From contig CACFMO010000004.1 in the NCBI GenBank assembly GCA_902567495.1, positions 1 through 64,000 of the forward strand: a stretch of 64,000 bases of DNA, read 5' to 3'. Source of the stretch: an uncultured Pelagibacteraceae bacterium (GTDB lineage Bacteria > Pseudomonadota > Alphaproteobacteria > Pelagibacterales > Pelagibacteraceae). The notes beneath the pieces are model-generated. The model was given only the letters and a program-made list of their open reading frames with translations. It ran no database searches and was not told where the DNA came from. The translations under genes and the position numbers were made by a program. This document shows positions 54,967 through 63,415 of the stretch, piece after piece (positions within the stretch are counted from its first letter, which is position 1; each line of letters starts with the position of its first letter).

Positions 54967-56018
54967 TTTTGTAATAGTAGGTGGTGGTTGTGCTGGCTTA
55001 TCTTTAGCTTATGAGCTTGATACTCATAATAAACTTAATGATAAAACACTTGCGATTGTTGAAACTAGAGAAGAATATAAAAGAGACAAAACTTGGTCAT
55101 TTTGGAGAGTTAATGAACATAACTTTAATGACTGTATTAAAAAAAGTTGGAAGCAGTTTTCTATAAAAACTAATTCAGAAACAAAAGTTATTAAATGTGA
55201 TCAATTTCCATATGAAAGTATAGATAGTGGGCTTTTTTATAACAAAATAAATACACGATTAAAGAAAAATAAAAACATAAAATTTTTTAAAGATATTAAT
55301 GACTTAAATACTAGCAAGTCGTTTATATTTAATAGCTTACCCACTGTAAACGAAGATAATGATAATAATCTTTGGCAACTTTTTCATGGTGTAGAAATTG
55401 AAACAAGAGAAGATTGTTTTAATGAGAGTACTGTAAATTTAATGGATTTTAACTGTGAACAAAGAGATGGGGTTCATTTCTTTTATGTTTTGCCTTTTAG
55501 TAAAAATAGAGCAATGATTGAAAGTACATGGTTATCGAAAAAAAATGATTCTTTAAAAGATTATGAGTCTCAAATAAAAATTTATTTAAATGATTTGGGT
55601 ATCAAAGACTATAAAATTAATTATAGGGAGGAAGGCGCTATTCCACTTTTTTATCCGATAAACAGGAAAGAAAACAATAAAATTAATATTGGAACTGCTG
55701 GCGGGATGACAAGACTTAGTACAGGTTATACCTTTTTTAAATATTCAAGAACATTCAAAATATATTCGTAAGAATATTGAAAATATTGAAATGACAAAAG
55801 TTTTTGAGATTGGTAAGAAATATAGATTTTTAGATGAGATTTTTCTTAGGGTTTTAAAGAAACATCCGGAAAAAATGCCAAATATATTCTCAAAAATATT
55901 CAATAGCTCATACAGAACAGCTATTAAGTTTTTATCAAATAAAAGTAATACTATTGAGGATATATCTGTAATTTTAAAAATGCCAAAATGGATATTTATT
56001 AAATCTATTTTCAATTAA
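54953..56018 (+). pseudogene. crtY: Lycopene beta-cyclase gene with a +1 frameshift
   Basis: ORFs of 272 and 75 residues form one gene. The FAD-type start is 'FVIVGGGCAGLSLAYEL', with 'KTWSFWRVNEHNF' near residue 44 and 'EGAIPLFYPI' near 226. The frame breaks in T6 at 55733-55738. Removing one T gives 'GYTFLNIQEHS' and continues to 'RFLDEIFLRVL', the usual CrtY C-terminus, for about 354 residues in all. It would cyclise lycopene to beta-carotene. The stop is followed 1 bp later by blh. Confidence 0.87.
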
Positions 56019-56019
56019 A

Positions 56020-56962
56020 ATGATAAAAAAAATATACGGCAAACATACATTCTTGTTCACATTACTAACTGTTGGATTGTCGATTTTTGCTTTATTAGGT
56101 AAAGATTTTTTTTCATCTTTAAATGAGTTAGTTATTTTATTTGTTTGTTTATTTTTTATTTTATCAATTGGAATATCGCATGGAACTTTGGATAACTATA
56201 AGGCAAACAAATTACTCAAAATCTATAGGGTAAACAATAGGGCTATTTTTTTTTTAATTTATATTATTATATCTGCATTAGTAATTTTTATTTGGAGTTT
56301 ATATAGTACTTACACTTTGCTAGCTTTTTTAATTGTTGCTTCTTATCATTTCGGACTTGAAGATACTTCGTTTTTACACGGAGGAAATTCATTCCTAGAT
56401 CAATTTTTTTATTTAATTAAAGGATCATTGATAGTTTTTGCGCCACTTTTTTTTCATTTTGATGAAACATTAAAAATTTTTGAAACTTTAATGGTAAATA
56501 AAACGTTTTTGACTTTCCTTGAATTAGAGCATTGGATAATTAATTTTTTTCTTTTTTTAAGCTTTATTGGCTATTTATATTTTGCAAATAAAAATAAATT
56601 TGAAGATTTTGAGGTTTTATTTTTTGGATATGTTATCAATTGTAATTTTAAATTATATTTTTTCTCCAATAATTGCTTTTACACTTTACTTTTGTTTTCT
56701 TCACTCAATAAGACATATTATATCTTTGTCTAACGAACTTGATAAAAATGACTTTTCAAATGGTGTAAAGATTTTTATTAAAAAAGCTTTACCTTTAACG
56801 GTTGTAACAGCAATTTTATATTTGGTAGCAAGCATTTTGTTATCAAAATCCTATGGTTTAAATGATGTGATCATTAAGGTTATATTTATTGGTTTGGCGT
56901 CACTTACTTTTCCGCATATATTGTTGGAATATTTGTTAGAAATTAATGAAAAACGAAATTAA
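56020..56962 (+). pseudogene. blh: Beta-carotene 15,15'-dioxygenase (Brp/Blh) gene with a +1 frameshift
   Basis: ORFs of 237 and 131 residues form one polytopic membrane protein. The first part holds two conserved His sites, 'GISHGTLDN' near residue 52 and 'SYHFGLED' near 110. The frame breaks in T6 at 56620-56625. With one T removed it runs on through 'FLHSIRHIISL' (HxxxH near residue 227), completing the metal-binding His set of the Blh family, for about 313 residues. Without the shift the protein lacks that HxxxH and should be inactive. It cleaves beta-carotene into two retinal molecules. It overlaps ispH by 17 bp. Confidence 0.87.
56894..56922 (+). promoter_or_regulatory. Possible internal promoter for ispH within blh
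   Basis: TTGGCG, a 17-bp spacer and TATATT; the -10 ends 23 bp before the ispH ATG. It lies in the last codons of blh. It could keep essential ispH and thrB expressed if translation of the broken upstream genes causes polarity. Confidence 0.4.
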
Positions 56963-57881
56963 AATTTATTTAGCTGCTCCAAGAGGATTTTGTGCTGGCG
57001 TTGATAGAGCTATAGAGATAGTAAAAAAAGCTTTAGATAAATATGGTTCTCCAGTTTATGTAAGACATGAGATAGTTCATAATAAAAATGTAGTCGAGTC
57101 TTTAAAAAAATTAGGTGCCGTTTTTGTAGAAGAGTTATCCGAAATAAAGGATGCATCTAGACCAGTTATTTTTTCAGCACACGGTGTACCAAAAAAAATA
57201 CCTGAAGAGGCAAAATCAAAAAAAATCTTTTATGTAGACGCTACTTGCCCTCTTGTTTCGAAGGTTCACCGAGAAACAGAGCAGCTATTTAAGAAGGGTT
57301 TTGATATTGTTCTAATTGGTCATAAAAATCATCCAGAAGTTATAGGCACAATGGGACAACTACCCACGGGTTCCATTAAGCTAATTGAGACTGTTGGGGA
57401 TGTTAAAAATTTAAGTTTTTCAAAACCAGTTGCTTATGTTACTCAAACAACACTGTCTGTTGATGATACAAAAGAGATTATTGATGCATTGAAACAAAAA
57501 TTTCCAGAAATAAAGGGACCAATTAAAGAAGATATTTGCTATGCAACAACGAATAGACAATCAGCGGTTAAAAAAATTGCTCCAAATTGTGAGATGTTTT
57601 TTGTTTTAGGAAGTAGAAATTCGTCAAATTCAGCAAGATTGGTTGAAGTAGCTAAAAAATCTGGTTGTGAAAATTCAGAATTAATTTTTTATGGCAAAAA
57701 AGCTCCAATAGATAAAATAAAAAATTGTAAGACTATTGGTCTTTCATCTGGTGCTTCAGCACCTGAAGAATTAGTGCAAAACTTTATTTCAGAAATAAAA
57801 GAGAGTATGGATGTTTCAATTGAGGAAATTGTTACTGCAAACGAAAAAGTAGTTTTTAAATTGCCAAAAGAAGTGAGTTAA
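56946..57881 (+). CDS. ispH: 4-hydroxy-3-methylbut-2-enyl diphosphate reductase
   Basis: 311 residues. The three [4Fe-4S] cysteines are in 'APRGFCAGVDRAIE' near residue 12, 'VDATCPLVSKVH' near 96 and 'DICYATTNRQ' near 197, with 'SAHGVPKKI' and 'GLSSGASAPEELV' also typical. It makes IPP and DMAPP in the last MEP step, feeding carotenoids, quinones and haem A side chains. thrB starts directly after the stop. Confidence 0.97.
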   Translation: MKNEIKIYLAAPRGFCAGVDRAIEIVKKALDKYGSPVYVRHEIVHNKNVVESLKKLGAVFVEELSEIKDASRPVIFSAHGVPKKIPEEAKSKKIFYVDATCPLVSKVHRETEQLFKKGFDIVLIGHKNHPEVIGTMGQLPTGSIKLIETVGDVKNLSFSKPVAYVTQTTLSVDDTKEIIDALKQKFPEIKGPIKEDICYATTNRQSAVKKIAPNCEMFFVLGSRNSSNSARLVEVAKKSGCENSELIFYGKKAPIDKIKNCKTIGLSSGASAPEELVQNFISEIKESMDVSIEEIVTANEKVVFKLPKEVS

Positions 57882-58850
57882 ATGGCTGTATACACAAAAT
57901 TAGAACAAGAAGAGATTAATAATATTTTATTAAATTATAAACTGGGTAAACTTAAAAAATTTGAGGGTATTAAAGAAGGTATTGAAAATACAAATTATTA
58001 TATTGAAACTGAAAAGGGTAAATATATTTTAACAATTTACGAGAGAAGAGTTAAGGAAACTGATTTACCCTTTTTTTCAAATTTGATGGTCGAACTTAGT
58101 AAAAATGGTTTTGTTTGTCCAAAACCTATATCAAATAAGGATAATAACTATATATCAGATTTTAATGATAAAAAATTTATGATCGTCAGTTTTTTGGATG
58201 GAAAATCAAAAAGTAATTTATCACCTTCTGAATGCAAGATTGTTGGAAACCAAATTGCTAGAATGCATCAAATCACAAAAAATTTTAAATTCACAAGGAA
58301 TAATGATTTATCAGTTAGATCTTGGAGAAGTATTTTTTCTCAAGTTAAGGACAGGTGTAATAAAATTCATGCAGAGCTCCCAAGTTTAATTGAGGCAAAT
58401 TTATCTAGTATTGAGAAAGAATGGCCAAAAAATTTACCATCTGGAATTATTCATGCAGATTTATTTAGTGATAATATTTTTTTTAAAAATAATAAGTTTT
58501 CTGGATTTATTGATTTTTATTTTTCATGTAATGACTTTTATGCTTTTGAAATAGCAATATGCTTCAATGCATTATGCTTTGATGGCATGAAACAAAATTT
58601 AAGTTTTAATGTAACAAAAGCAAAAAAATTAATGGAGGGATATAATGAAGTTAGAAAAATATCCAAAGATGAAAAAGATGCTATTAAGGTTCTGTCCCAA
58701 GGTGCTGCTTTAAGATTTCTTCTAACGAGAGTTTTTGATTATATTAATACAGTTGATAATGCAGTTGTGAAAATAAAAGATCCAGAAGAATACTTAAAAA
58801 GGCTTGAATTTCATAAAAATGCAAAAAGTTTTGAAGATTATTTGATTTAA
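57882..58850 (+). CDS. thrB: Homoserine kinase, ThrB type II (APH fold)
   Basis: 322 residues. 'GIKEGIENTNYYIETEKGKYILTIYE' near residue 30 is the nucleotide-binding N-lobe, the catalytic 'GIIHADLFSDNIFF' is near 187, and the metal Asp lies in 'GFIDFYFSCNDF' near 207. This is the aminoglycoside-phosphotransferase-like homoserine kinase of alphaproteobacteria. It feeds ThrC, whose gene is 1.3 kb downstream on the other strand. Confidence 0.92.
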   Translation: MAVYTKLEQEEINNILLNYKLGKLKKFEGIKEGIENTNYYIETEKGKYILTIYERRVKETDLPFFSNLMVELSKNGFVCPKPISNKDNNYISDFNDKKFMIVSFLDGKSKSNLSPSECKIVGNQIARMHQITKNFKFTRNNDLSVRSWRSIFSQVKDRCNKIHAELPSLIEANLSSIEKEWPKNLPSGIIHADLFSDNIFFKNNKFSGFIDFYFSCNDFYAFEIAICFNALCFDGMKQNLSFNVTKAKKLMEGYNEVRKISKDEKDAIKVLSQGAALRFLLTRVFDYINTVDNAVVKIKDPEEYLKRLEFHKNAKSFEDYLI

Positions 58851-58851
58851 T

Positions 58852-59280
58852 ATGAAATACAAAATTTATACTGACGGTGCATGCTCAGGAAATCCAGGTC
58901 CTGGTGGATGGGCTGCGATAATACTAGTAGATGATAAAATCAAAAAAGAGATCTCAGGTAGTGAAAAAAACACAACAAATAACAAAATGGAGTTATTAGC
59001 ACCAATTAGAGCGATACAAAAATTTAAAAAAAAATCTGAAATTTTAATTTACACGGACTCTAATTACGTAAAAGATGGTATTACAACTTGGATAAAAAAA
59101 TGGGAAAAAAACGGATGGAAAACTGCTTCAAAAAAACCAGTTAAAAATATCGAACTATGGAAAAAGTTAAAAAATTTATCCTCAAAACACTCTATAAAAT
59201 GGATATGGGTAAAGGGTCACGCTCAAAATAAGTACAATAATCTTGTTGATGAAATTGCACAGAGAGCTATAAAAAGGTAA
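58852..59280 (+). CDS. rnhA: Ribonuclease HI
   Basis: 142 residues. The four acidic catalytic residues are visible: 'IYTDGACSGNPGPGGWA' near residue 4, 'NNKMELLAPI' near 45, 'IYTDSNYVKDGI' near 66 and 'NNLVDEIAQRA' near 130. It degrades the RNA strand of RNA-DNA hybrids. The ispH-thrB-rnhA order is common in alphaproteobacteria. Confidence 0.97.
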   Translation: MKYKIYTDGACSGNPGPGGWAAIILVDDKIKKEISGSEKNTTNNKMELLAPIRAIQKFKKKSEILIYTDSNYVKDGITTWIKKWEKNGWKTASKKPVKNIELWKKLKNLSSKHSIKWIWVKGHAQNKYNNLVDEIAQRAIKR

Positions 59281-59661
59281 ATGATTAAACAAATTCCAAG
59301 TGATAAAATTAAAGATTTCATAAAAGAGAATCCAAAAAGTATTTTGTTAGACGTTAGAACAAAAGAAGAGTGGGACCAAATAGGAAAACCCGATGGTGAT
59401 AAAATAGGGATTAAAACATATTTTTTATCGTCCCAGTTTCAAGGAAGAATTATTAATGAAAATTTTATAAAAGAATTTGAAGATTTAAAAATTGATAAAA
59501 ATTCTGAAATTCTAGTAATGTGTGGATCAGGTAATAGATCCCAAAGGGCAGCGGAACTTTTAACTGAAAAAGGTTTTAAATGCTTAAATGTTTCAGATGG
59601 TTTTAGAGGAGACGGTGGAGAGAAAATTGGTTGGAAAAATAATCAACTTCCAACTAAGTAA
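59281..59661 (+). CDS. Rhodanese-like sulfurtransferase
   Basis: 126 residues, a single rhodanese domain. 'ILLDVRTKEEWDQIGKPDG' near residue 20 and the active loop 'VMCGSGNRSQRAAELL' with Cys near residue 80 are typical, followed by 'NVSDGFRGD'. The loop length fits sulfur rather than phosphate substrates. It starts directly after rnhA and ends directly against the convergent peroxiredoxin gene. No signal peptide is seen. Confidence 0.88.
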   Translation: MIKQIPSDKIKDFIKENPKSILLDVRTKEEWDQIGKPDGDKIGIKTYFLSSQFQGRIINENFIKEFEDLKIDKNSEILVMCGSGNRSQRAAELLTEKGFKCLNVSDGFRGDGGEKIGWKNNQLPTK

Positions 59662-60150
59662 TTAAATTTTATTTAAAAAATTTTCTGCTGCAGACAATTC
59701 ACAAGTTGCTGTTTCTTTTTCTTCTTCAATTTTTTTAACAATTCCGTCTTCTAACAACATTGTATATCTATTTGACCTTATTCCTAAACCTTTTGCCGAT
59801 TTATCTACTTCAGCCCCAATAGCTTTGGTAAATTTGCAAAAAGGATCTCCCACCATTAATATTTTATTTCCTACGTTTTGATTTTGTCCCCAAGCTTTCA
59901 TTACGTTTGGATCATTAACCGCTAAACAAATTATTTTTGTAACCCCCTTTTTTTTTGCAAGATCATAGTTTTTTATGTAGCCCGGCAAATGAATTGCTGA
60001 ACAAGTTTTTGTGAAAGCTCCAGGCATCCCTAAAATTATTATTTTCTTAGCGTTAAATAAATCATTAGTTGAAATTTTTTTTACTTCATTGGTATCATCT
60101 AAATAAAAAAAATCATTTTGAGGTAATTTGTCACCAGGTTTTATTTTCAT
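59662..60150 (-). CDS. Peroxiredoxin, Prx5/AhpE-like
   Basis: 162 residues. 'ILGMPGAFTKTCSAIHLPGY' near residue 35 holds the peroxidatic Cys in the PGAFT-x-x-C motif of the Prx5 group, and 'GIRSNRYTMLLEDGIV' near 125 carries the conserved Arg. It reduces peroxides in the cytoplasm with thiol donors. It overlaps thrC by 4 bp and so is coupled to it. Confidence 0.93.
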   Translation of the reverse strand: MKIKPGDKLPQNDFFYLDDTNEVKKISTNDLFNAKKIIILGMPGAFTKTCSAIHLPGYIKNYDLAKKKGVTKIICLAVNDPNVMKAWGQNQNVGNKILMVGDPFCKFTKAIGAEVDKSAKGLGIRSNRYTMLLEDGIVKKIEEEKETATCELSAAENFLNKI

Positions 60151-61523
60151 GATATTTTTCCTAATATATAGTTCTTCACATCCTTTATTTTGTTTTCCAA
60201 AATATCATAATTTTCTTTTTTATTCATTAAATGTGCTATCTGTTTTGGGGTTTCGACTTCCTGTGAAGTTGCCATTTTAATTGTTTCTAAAAATTTATAA
60301 GGATGAGCAGTGCCCAAAATTAAAATTTCTGAACCATTTTTTATATCTTTAGAAGCACCAACTGCAGTTGCTGTATGTGGATCAATAACGAAATTATATT
60401 CTTTTGAAAAACTTTTTATTATTTCAATGGTTTCTTTGTCATTTATTTTTTTGGCACTGAAATCTTTTTTTATGATAGCAATCTGTTCTTTATTTAATAA
60501 AAATGAACCTTTAGATTTTAAATCATTCATAAAAATTGATACTTGTTTATCATCTTCATTGAGTACATCAAAAAGTAGTCTTTCAAAATTACTTGATATT
60601 TGAACATCCATGCTTGGGGACAGGGACGGTTTTACTTTAGTCGGTTTGTATTCACCTGTATTTATAACTTTTTCTAATATATTATTTTCATTAGTAGCTA
60701 CTATTAATTTTTCAATTGGTAATCCCATTTTTTTAGCTACATAACCTGCAAAAACATCCCCAAAATTACCAGTAGGAACTGCGAAACTAACCTTTTTATT
60801 TTGAAATTTAAAATAAGAATAAAAATAATAAACTATCTGACAAATTATTCTAGCCCAATTTATAGAATTTACACCCGACATGTTAATTTTTTGTCTAAAA
60901 TCATTTTGAGAAAACATTTCTTTTACAAGTTTTTGGCAATCATCAAATGTTCCTTTGATAGCAATGTTGTAAATATTGTTGGATCCAATTGTTGTCATTA
61001 TTTTTCTTTGTATATTTGAAATTTTTTTATGTGGGTGCAAAACAAATACATTAATATTTTTTCTATCATTTAATGCTGCGATAGCTGCCGAACCAGTATC
61101 ACCTGATGTAGCAACTATAATGTTTACTTTGTTGTCTGAGGAAATATTAAATTCATCATACATGTTTCCTAGAACTTGCATTGCTATATCTTTGAAGGCC
61201 AATGTAGGGCCATGATAAAGCTCTATTAAATTTAAATTTCCAAACTTCTTGAGTTCTATAACTTCTTCGGAAGAAAAGTTTTTGTATGATTTTTTAATTA
61301 TATTTTTTAATTTATTTTTTTCTAGACTTGATGAACAAAATTTAAATATTATTTCTGTTGCAAGATCAACATAATTTAAGGTGCTTAATTTTTTAATCTC
61401 TGCTTCATTATACTTTTTAATTTGATTTGGAATAAAAAGTCCACCATCGGGAGCTAGACCTCTAAAAAAAATATCCTTAAAATTATATTTAAGATTTTTA
61501 TTCCTTGTGCTGATATATTCCAC
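60147..61523 (-). CDS. thrC: Threonine synthase
   Basis: 458 residues, starting at a GTG (61523). 'MEYISTRNKNLKYNFKD' and 'GLAPDGGLFIPNQI' are the N-terminal family features, the PLP lysine lies in 'GPTLAFKDIAMQVLG' near residue 113, and 'VATSGDTGSAAIAAL' and 'VPTGNFGDVFAGYVAKKMG' follow. Fold type II PLP enzyme, converting phosphohomoserine to threonine. Its GTG shares one base with the stop of the small gene upstream. Confidence 0.96.
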   Translation of the reverse strand: MEYISTRNKNLKYNFKDIFFRGLAPDGGLFIPNQIKKYNEAEIKKLSTLNYVDLATEIIFKFCSSSLEKNKLKNIIKKSYKNFSSEEVIELKKFGNLNLIELYHGPTLAFKDIAMQVLGNMYDEFNISSDNKVNIIVATSGDTGSAAIAALNDRKNINVFVLHPHKKISNIQRKIMTTIGSNNIYNIAIKGTFDDCQKLVKEMFSQNDFRQKINMSGVNSINWARIICQIVYYFYSYFKFQNKKVSFAVPTGNFGDVFAGYVAKKMGLPIEKLIVATNENNILEKVINTGEYKPTKVKPSLSPSMDVQISSNFERLLFDVLNEDDKQVSIFMNDLKSKGSFLLNKEQIAIIKKDFSAKKINDKETIEIIKSFSKEYNFVIDPHTATAVGASKDIKNGSEILILGTAHPYKFLETIKMATSQEVETPKQIAHLMNKKENYDILENKIKDVKNYILGKIS

Positions 61524-61696
61524 TAGTTAGATAATTTTGTCTCTTTTTTAAAATTTTTCTTCCAAGATCTATTAAGCAATCCTAGAAGTGAAAGTGAAAT
61601 TACAATAACTAATAATGCCATCTGACCACCTGAGGTTTCTGATATACATACGGCACACATTTTGAGTGTTTCAGGATTTGAAATATCAATAATCAT
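61523..61696 (-). CDS. Small CxxC membrane protein, 57 residues (below ORF-track cut-off)
   Basis: Not in the ORF track. It reads 'MIIDISNPETLKMCAVC...' and then one hydrophobic helix ('MALLVIVISLSLLGLL') and a basic tail 'NRSWKKNFKKETKLSN'. Its ATG overlaps the ctaG stop by 4 bp and its stop shares a base with the thrC start, an exact fit that supports a real gene. I do not recognise the family. A CAVC motif beside a membrane helix, next to the copper-delivery gene ctaG, suggests a metal or redox role in oxidase assembly, but that is inference. Confidence 0.75.
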   Translation of the reverse strand: MIIDISNPETLKMCAVCISETSGGQMALLVIVISLSLLGLLNRSWKKNFKKETKLSN

Positions 61697-62130
61697 TTTT
61701 TAAAATATACAAATTGAATTATAGCTTCTTTTATATTCTTTGTCACATTTGGGTCAACTAATAAAACTAAGGCATATTTTTCTTTAGCTCCTGCTTTTAA
61801 AGTTTGTTTCTCATAGCAAAAACAGTTCATTTTAGTCATAAAATCTTTAAGTTCAGGAGGGTAAACCTGAAAGGTTGCCATTGCTGAAACACTTTTGTTA
61901 CCCAAATTTTCTACTGAGTAATTTATTGTTTGTATCTCGCCTGGCTGCAAAATGATATTTGTCTGATCTGACTCAAACTTTAACGGCAAATCTTTATGAA
62001 CGCTTGTTATTAGTTTAGTTGGAATTTGTTGGGTAATATTTCTCCCATTTTGAAAAAACAAAAAAGAAAGAGTTATTATTAAAGTAATAATGCTTATTAG
62101 TATGAAAATTAATTTATTATTTTTAAGCAA
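61693..62130 (-). CDS. ctaG: Cytochrome c oxidase assembly protein CtaG/Cox11
   Basis: 145 residues, shorter than the usual ~190. One N-terminal membrane helix ('LIFILISIITLIITLSFLFF'), then a periplasmic immunoglobulin-like domain with the copper motif 'MNCFCYEKQTL' near residue 101 (CFC) and 'VLLVDPNV' near 122. It delivers copper to subunit I (CuB site). It overlaps ctaB by 8 bp. Confidence 0.9.
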   Translation of the reverse strand: MLKNNKLIFILISIITLIITLSFLFFQNGRNITQQIPTKLITSVHKDLPLKFESDQTNIILQPGEIQTINYSVENLGNKSVSAMATFQVYPPELKDFMTKMNCFCYEKQTLKAGAKEKYALVLLVDPNVTKNIKEAIIQFVYFKK

Positions 62131-63037
62131 ATTTGTCCACTAAAATTGATATAAAAATTGCAAATAAATATAGAATTGAAAAAGCAAATATTTGTTTAGA
62201 AATACTTCTTTCAGACTTTTTATCTTTTGTTCTTAAAAGCCTAAAACAAATAAAAATATAATATGCACTTAAAGGAAATGAAAATAATAAATAGATAATA
62301 CCCAAAAAATCAATATAGTATGGAGCTATTGCTACTGGAAATAATAATATTGAATATACAAAAATATTTTTTTTAGTTGTTTCTACTCCTGATGTGACAG
62401 GTAACATCGGTATATTGGCTTTTTTGTAATCTTCAGATTTAAATAGACTTAAAGCCCAAAAATGAGATGGCGTCCAAACGAAAATTATTAAAAATAAAAT
62501 TATAGGTTCTATTGAAACACTCCCTGTAGCTATTGCCCATCCAATTACTGGTGGTAGTGCACCTGCTGCACCTCCAATTACAATATTTTGCGGGGTCTTT
62601 CTTTTAAGCCAAATTGTATAAACGAATACATAAAATAAAATCGTCAACGCAAGTAAAGAGGCAGCCATTAGGTTTGAAAAATAATATAAGGCTCCAACAG
62701 AAACAAAAGACGATATTACTCCAAAAATTAAAGCTTCTTTTTTAGTTAATCTCCCAGTTGGAATGGGTCTTAAACAAGTTCTAGACATTAATTTATCAAC
62801 ATCGGCTTCGTACCAACAGTTAAGAGAACCCGCGGCGCCGGATCCAAGTGCAACAGCAGTAATGGATAAAATTGCATATAAATAGTCCACACTTTTATAA
62901 GGAGTAATTAAAAAACCAACTACACAAGTAAATATGGCAAGAGACATTACTCTTGGCTTCATTAATTCGAACAAAGCCTTAATATAATGAGTGCTGTCGA
63001 ATTTAAATTCTCTAGTTTTTGTGTTGGTATCTAACAA
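62123..63037 (-). CDS. ctaB: Protohaem IX farnesyltransferase
   Basis: 304 residues with about nine membrane helices. The prenyl-diphosphate motif 'NCWYEADVDKLMSRT' near residue 72 and 'TPSHFWALSLFKSEDYKKA' near 200 are typical of the UbiA-type haem O synthase. It makes haem O, the haem A precursor of aa3 oxidases. Confidence 0.96.
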   Translation of the reverse strand: MLDTNTKTREFKFDSTHYIKALFELMKPRVMSLAIFTCVVGFLITPYKSVDYLYAILSITAVALGSGAAGSLNCWYEADVDKLMSRTCLRPIPTGRLTKKEALIFGVISSFVSVGALYYFSNLMAASLLALTILFYVFVYTIWLKRKTPQNIVIGGAAGALPPVIGWAIATGSVSIEPIILFLIIFVWTPSHFWALSLFKSEDYKKANIPMLPVTSGVETTKKNIFVYSILLFPVAIAPYYIDFLGIIYLLFSFPLSAYYIFICFRLLRTKDKKSERSISKQIFAFSILYLFAIFISILVDKFA

Positions 63038-63055
63038 TTGAGATCCTGTTATTAA

Positions 63056-63406
63056 TTATCCGCCCAAGACAAAATAAATAAGTCTTGAAAAAAATGTGTA
63101 TTTAGCTTCAGCGACCATTAAGCCAACAAAACAAGCTATTGCTGTCATTGGCCACAACAGTACGTTCACAAGAGTATATCTTTCCCAAAAAAGATGCATA
63201 AAGAAGGCCATAATTAGACCTGCTTTTAGAAACATAAAAAATAATATTAAAGACCATCTTAAGATTCCTTGAAATTGATACCAGTCGACCATGTATGAAA
63301 AAAAACTAAGAACAAACAAAAGACCCCATATCCAGAGATATATTCCAATCTTGTGTGTTTGTGCTGGTTTCTCTTTATTTTTATCTATTTCTGTATTTTC
63401 ACTCAT
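63056..63406 (-). CDS. Cytochrome c oxidase subunit IV-type protein
   Basis: 116 residues with three membrane helices after a charged N-terminus: 'GIYLWIWGLLFVLSFFSYMV', 'WSLILFFMFLKAGLIMAFFMHLFWE' and 'MTAIACFVGLMVAEA'. The second helix matches the bacterial subunit IV (COX4/CyoD-like) family. It lies between the subunit III gene and ctaB. Confidence 0.82.
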   Translation of the reverse strand: MSENTEIDKNKEKPAQTHKIGIYLWIWGLLFVLSFFSYMVDWYQFQGILRWSLILFFMFLKAGLIMAFFMHLFWERYTLVNVLLWPMTAIACFVGLMVAEAKYTFFSRLIYFVLGG

Positions 63407-63415
63407 TGTAAAACC

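Noticed and set aside
55733-55740. Classic -1 ribosomal frameshift heptamer in crtY
   Set aside because: The T6-A3 run looks slippery, but restoring the frame needs a +1 shift, and the stop codon is ten codons downstream, so the -1 mechanism does not apply.
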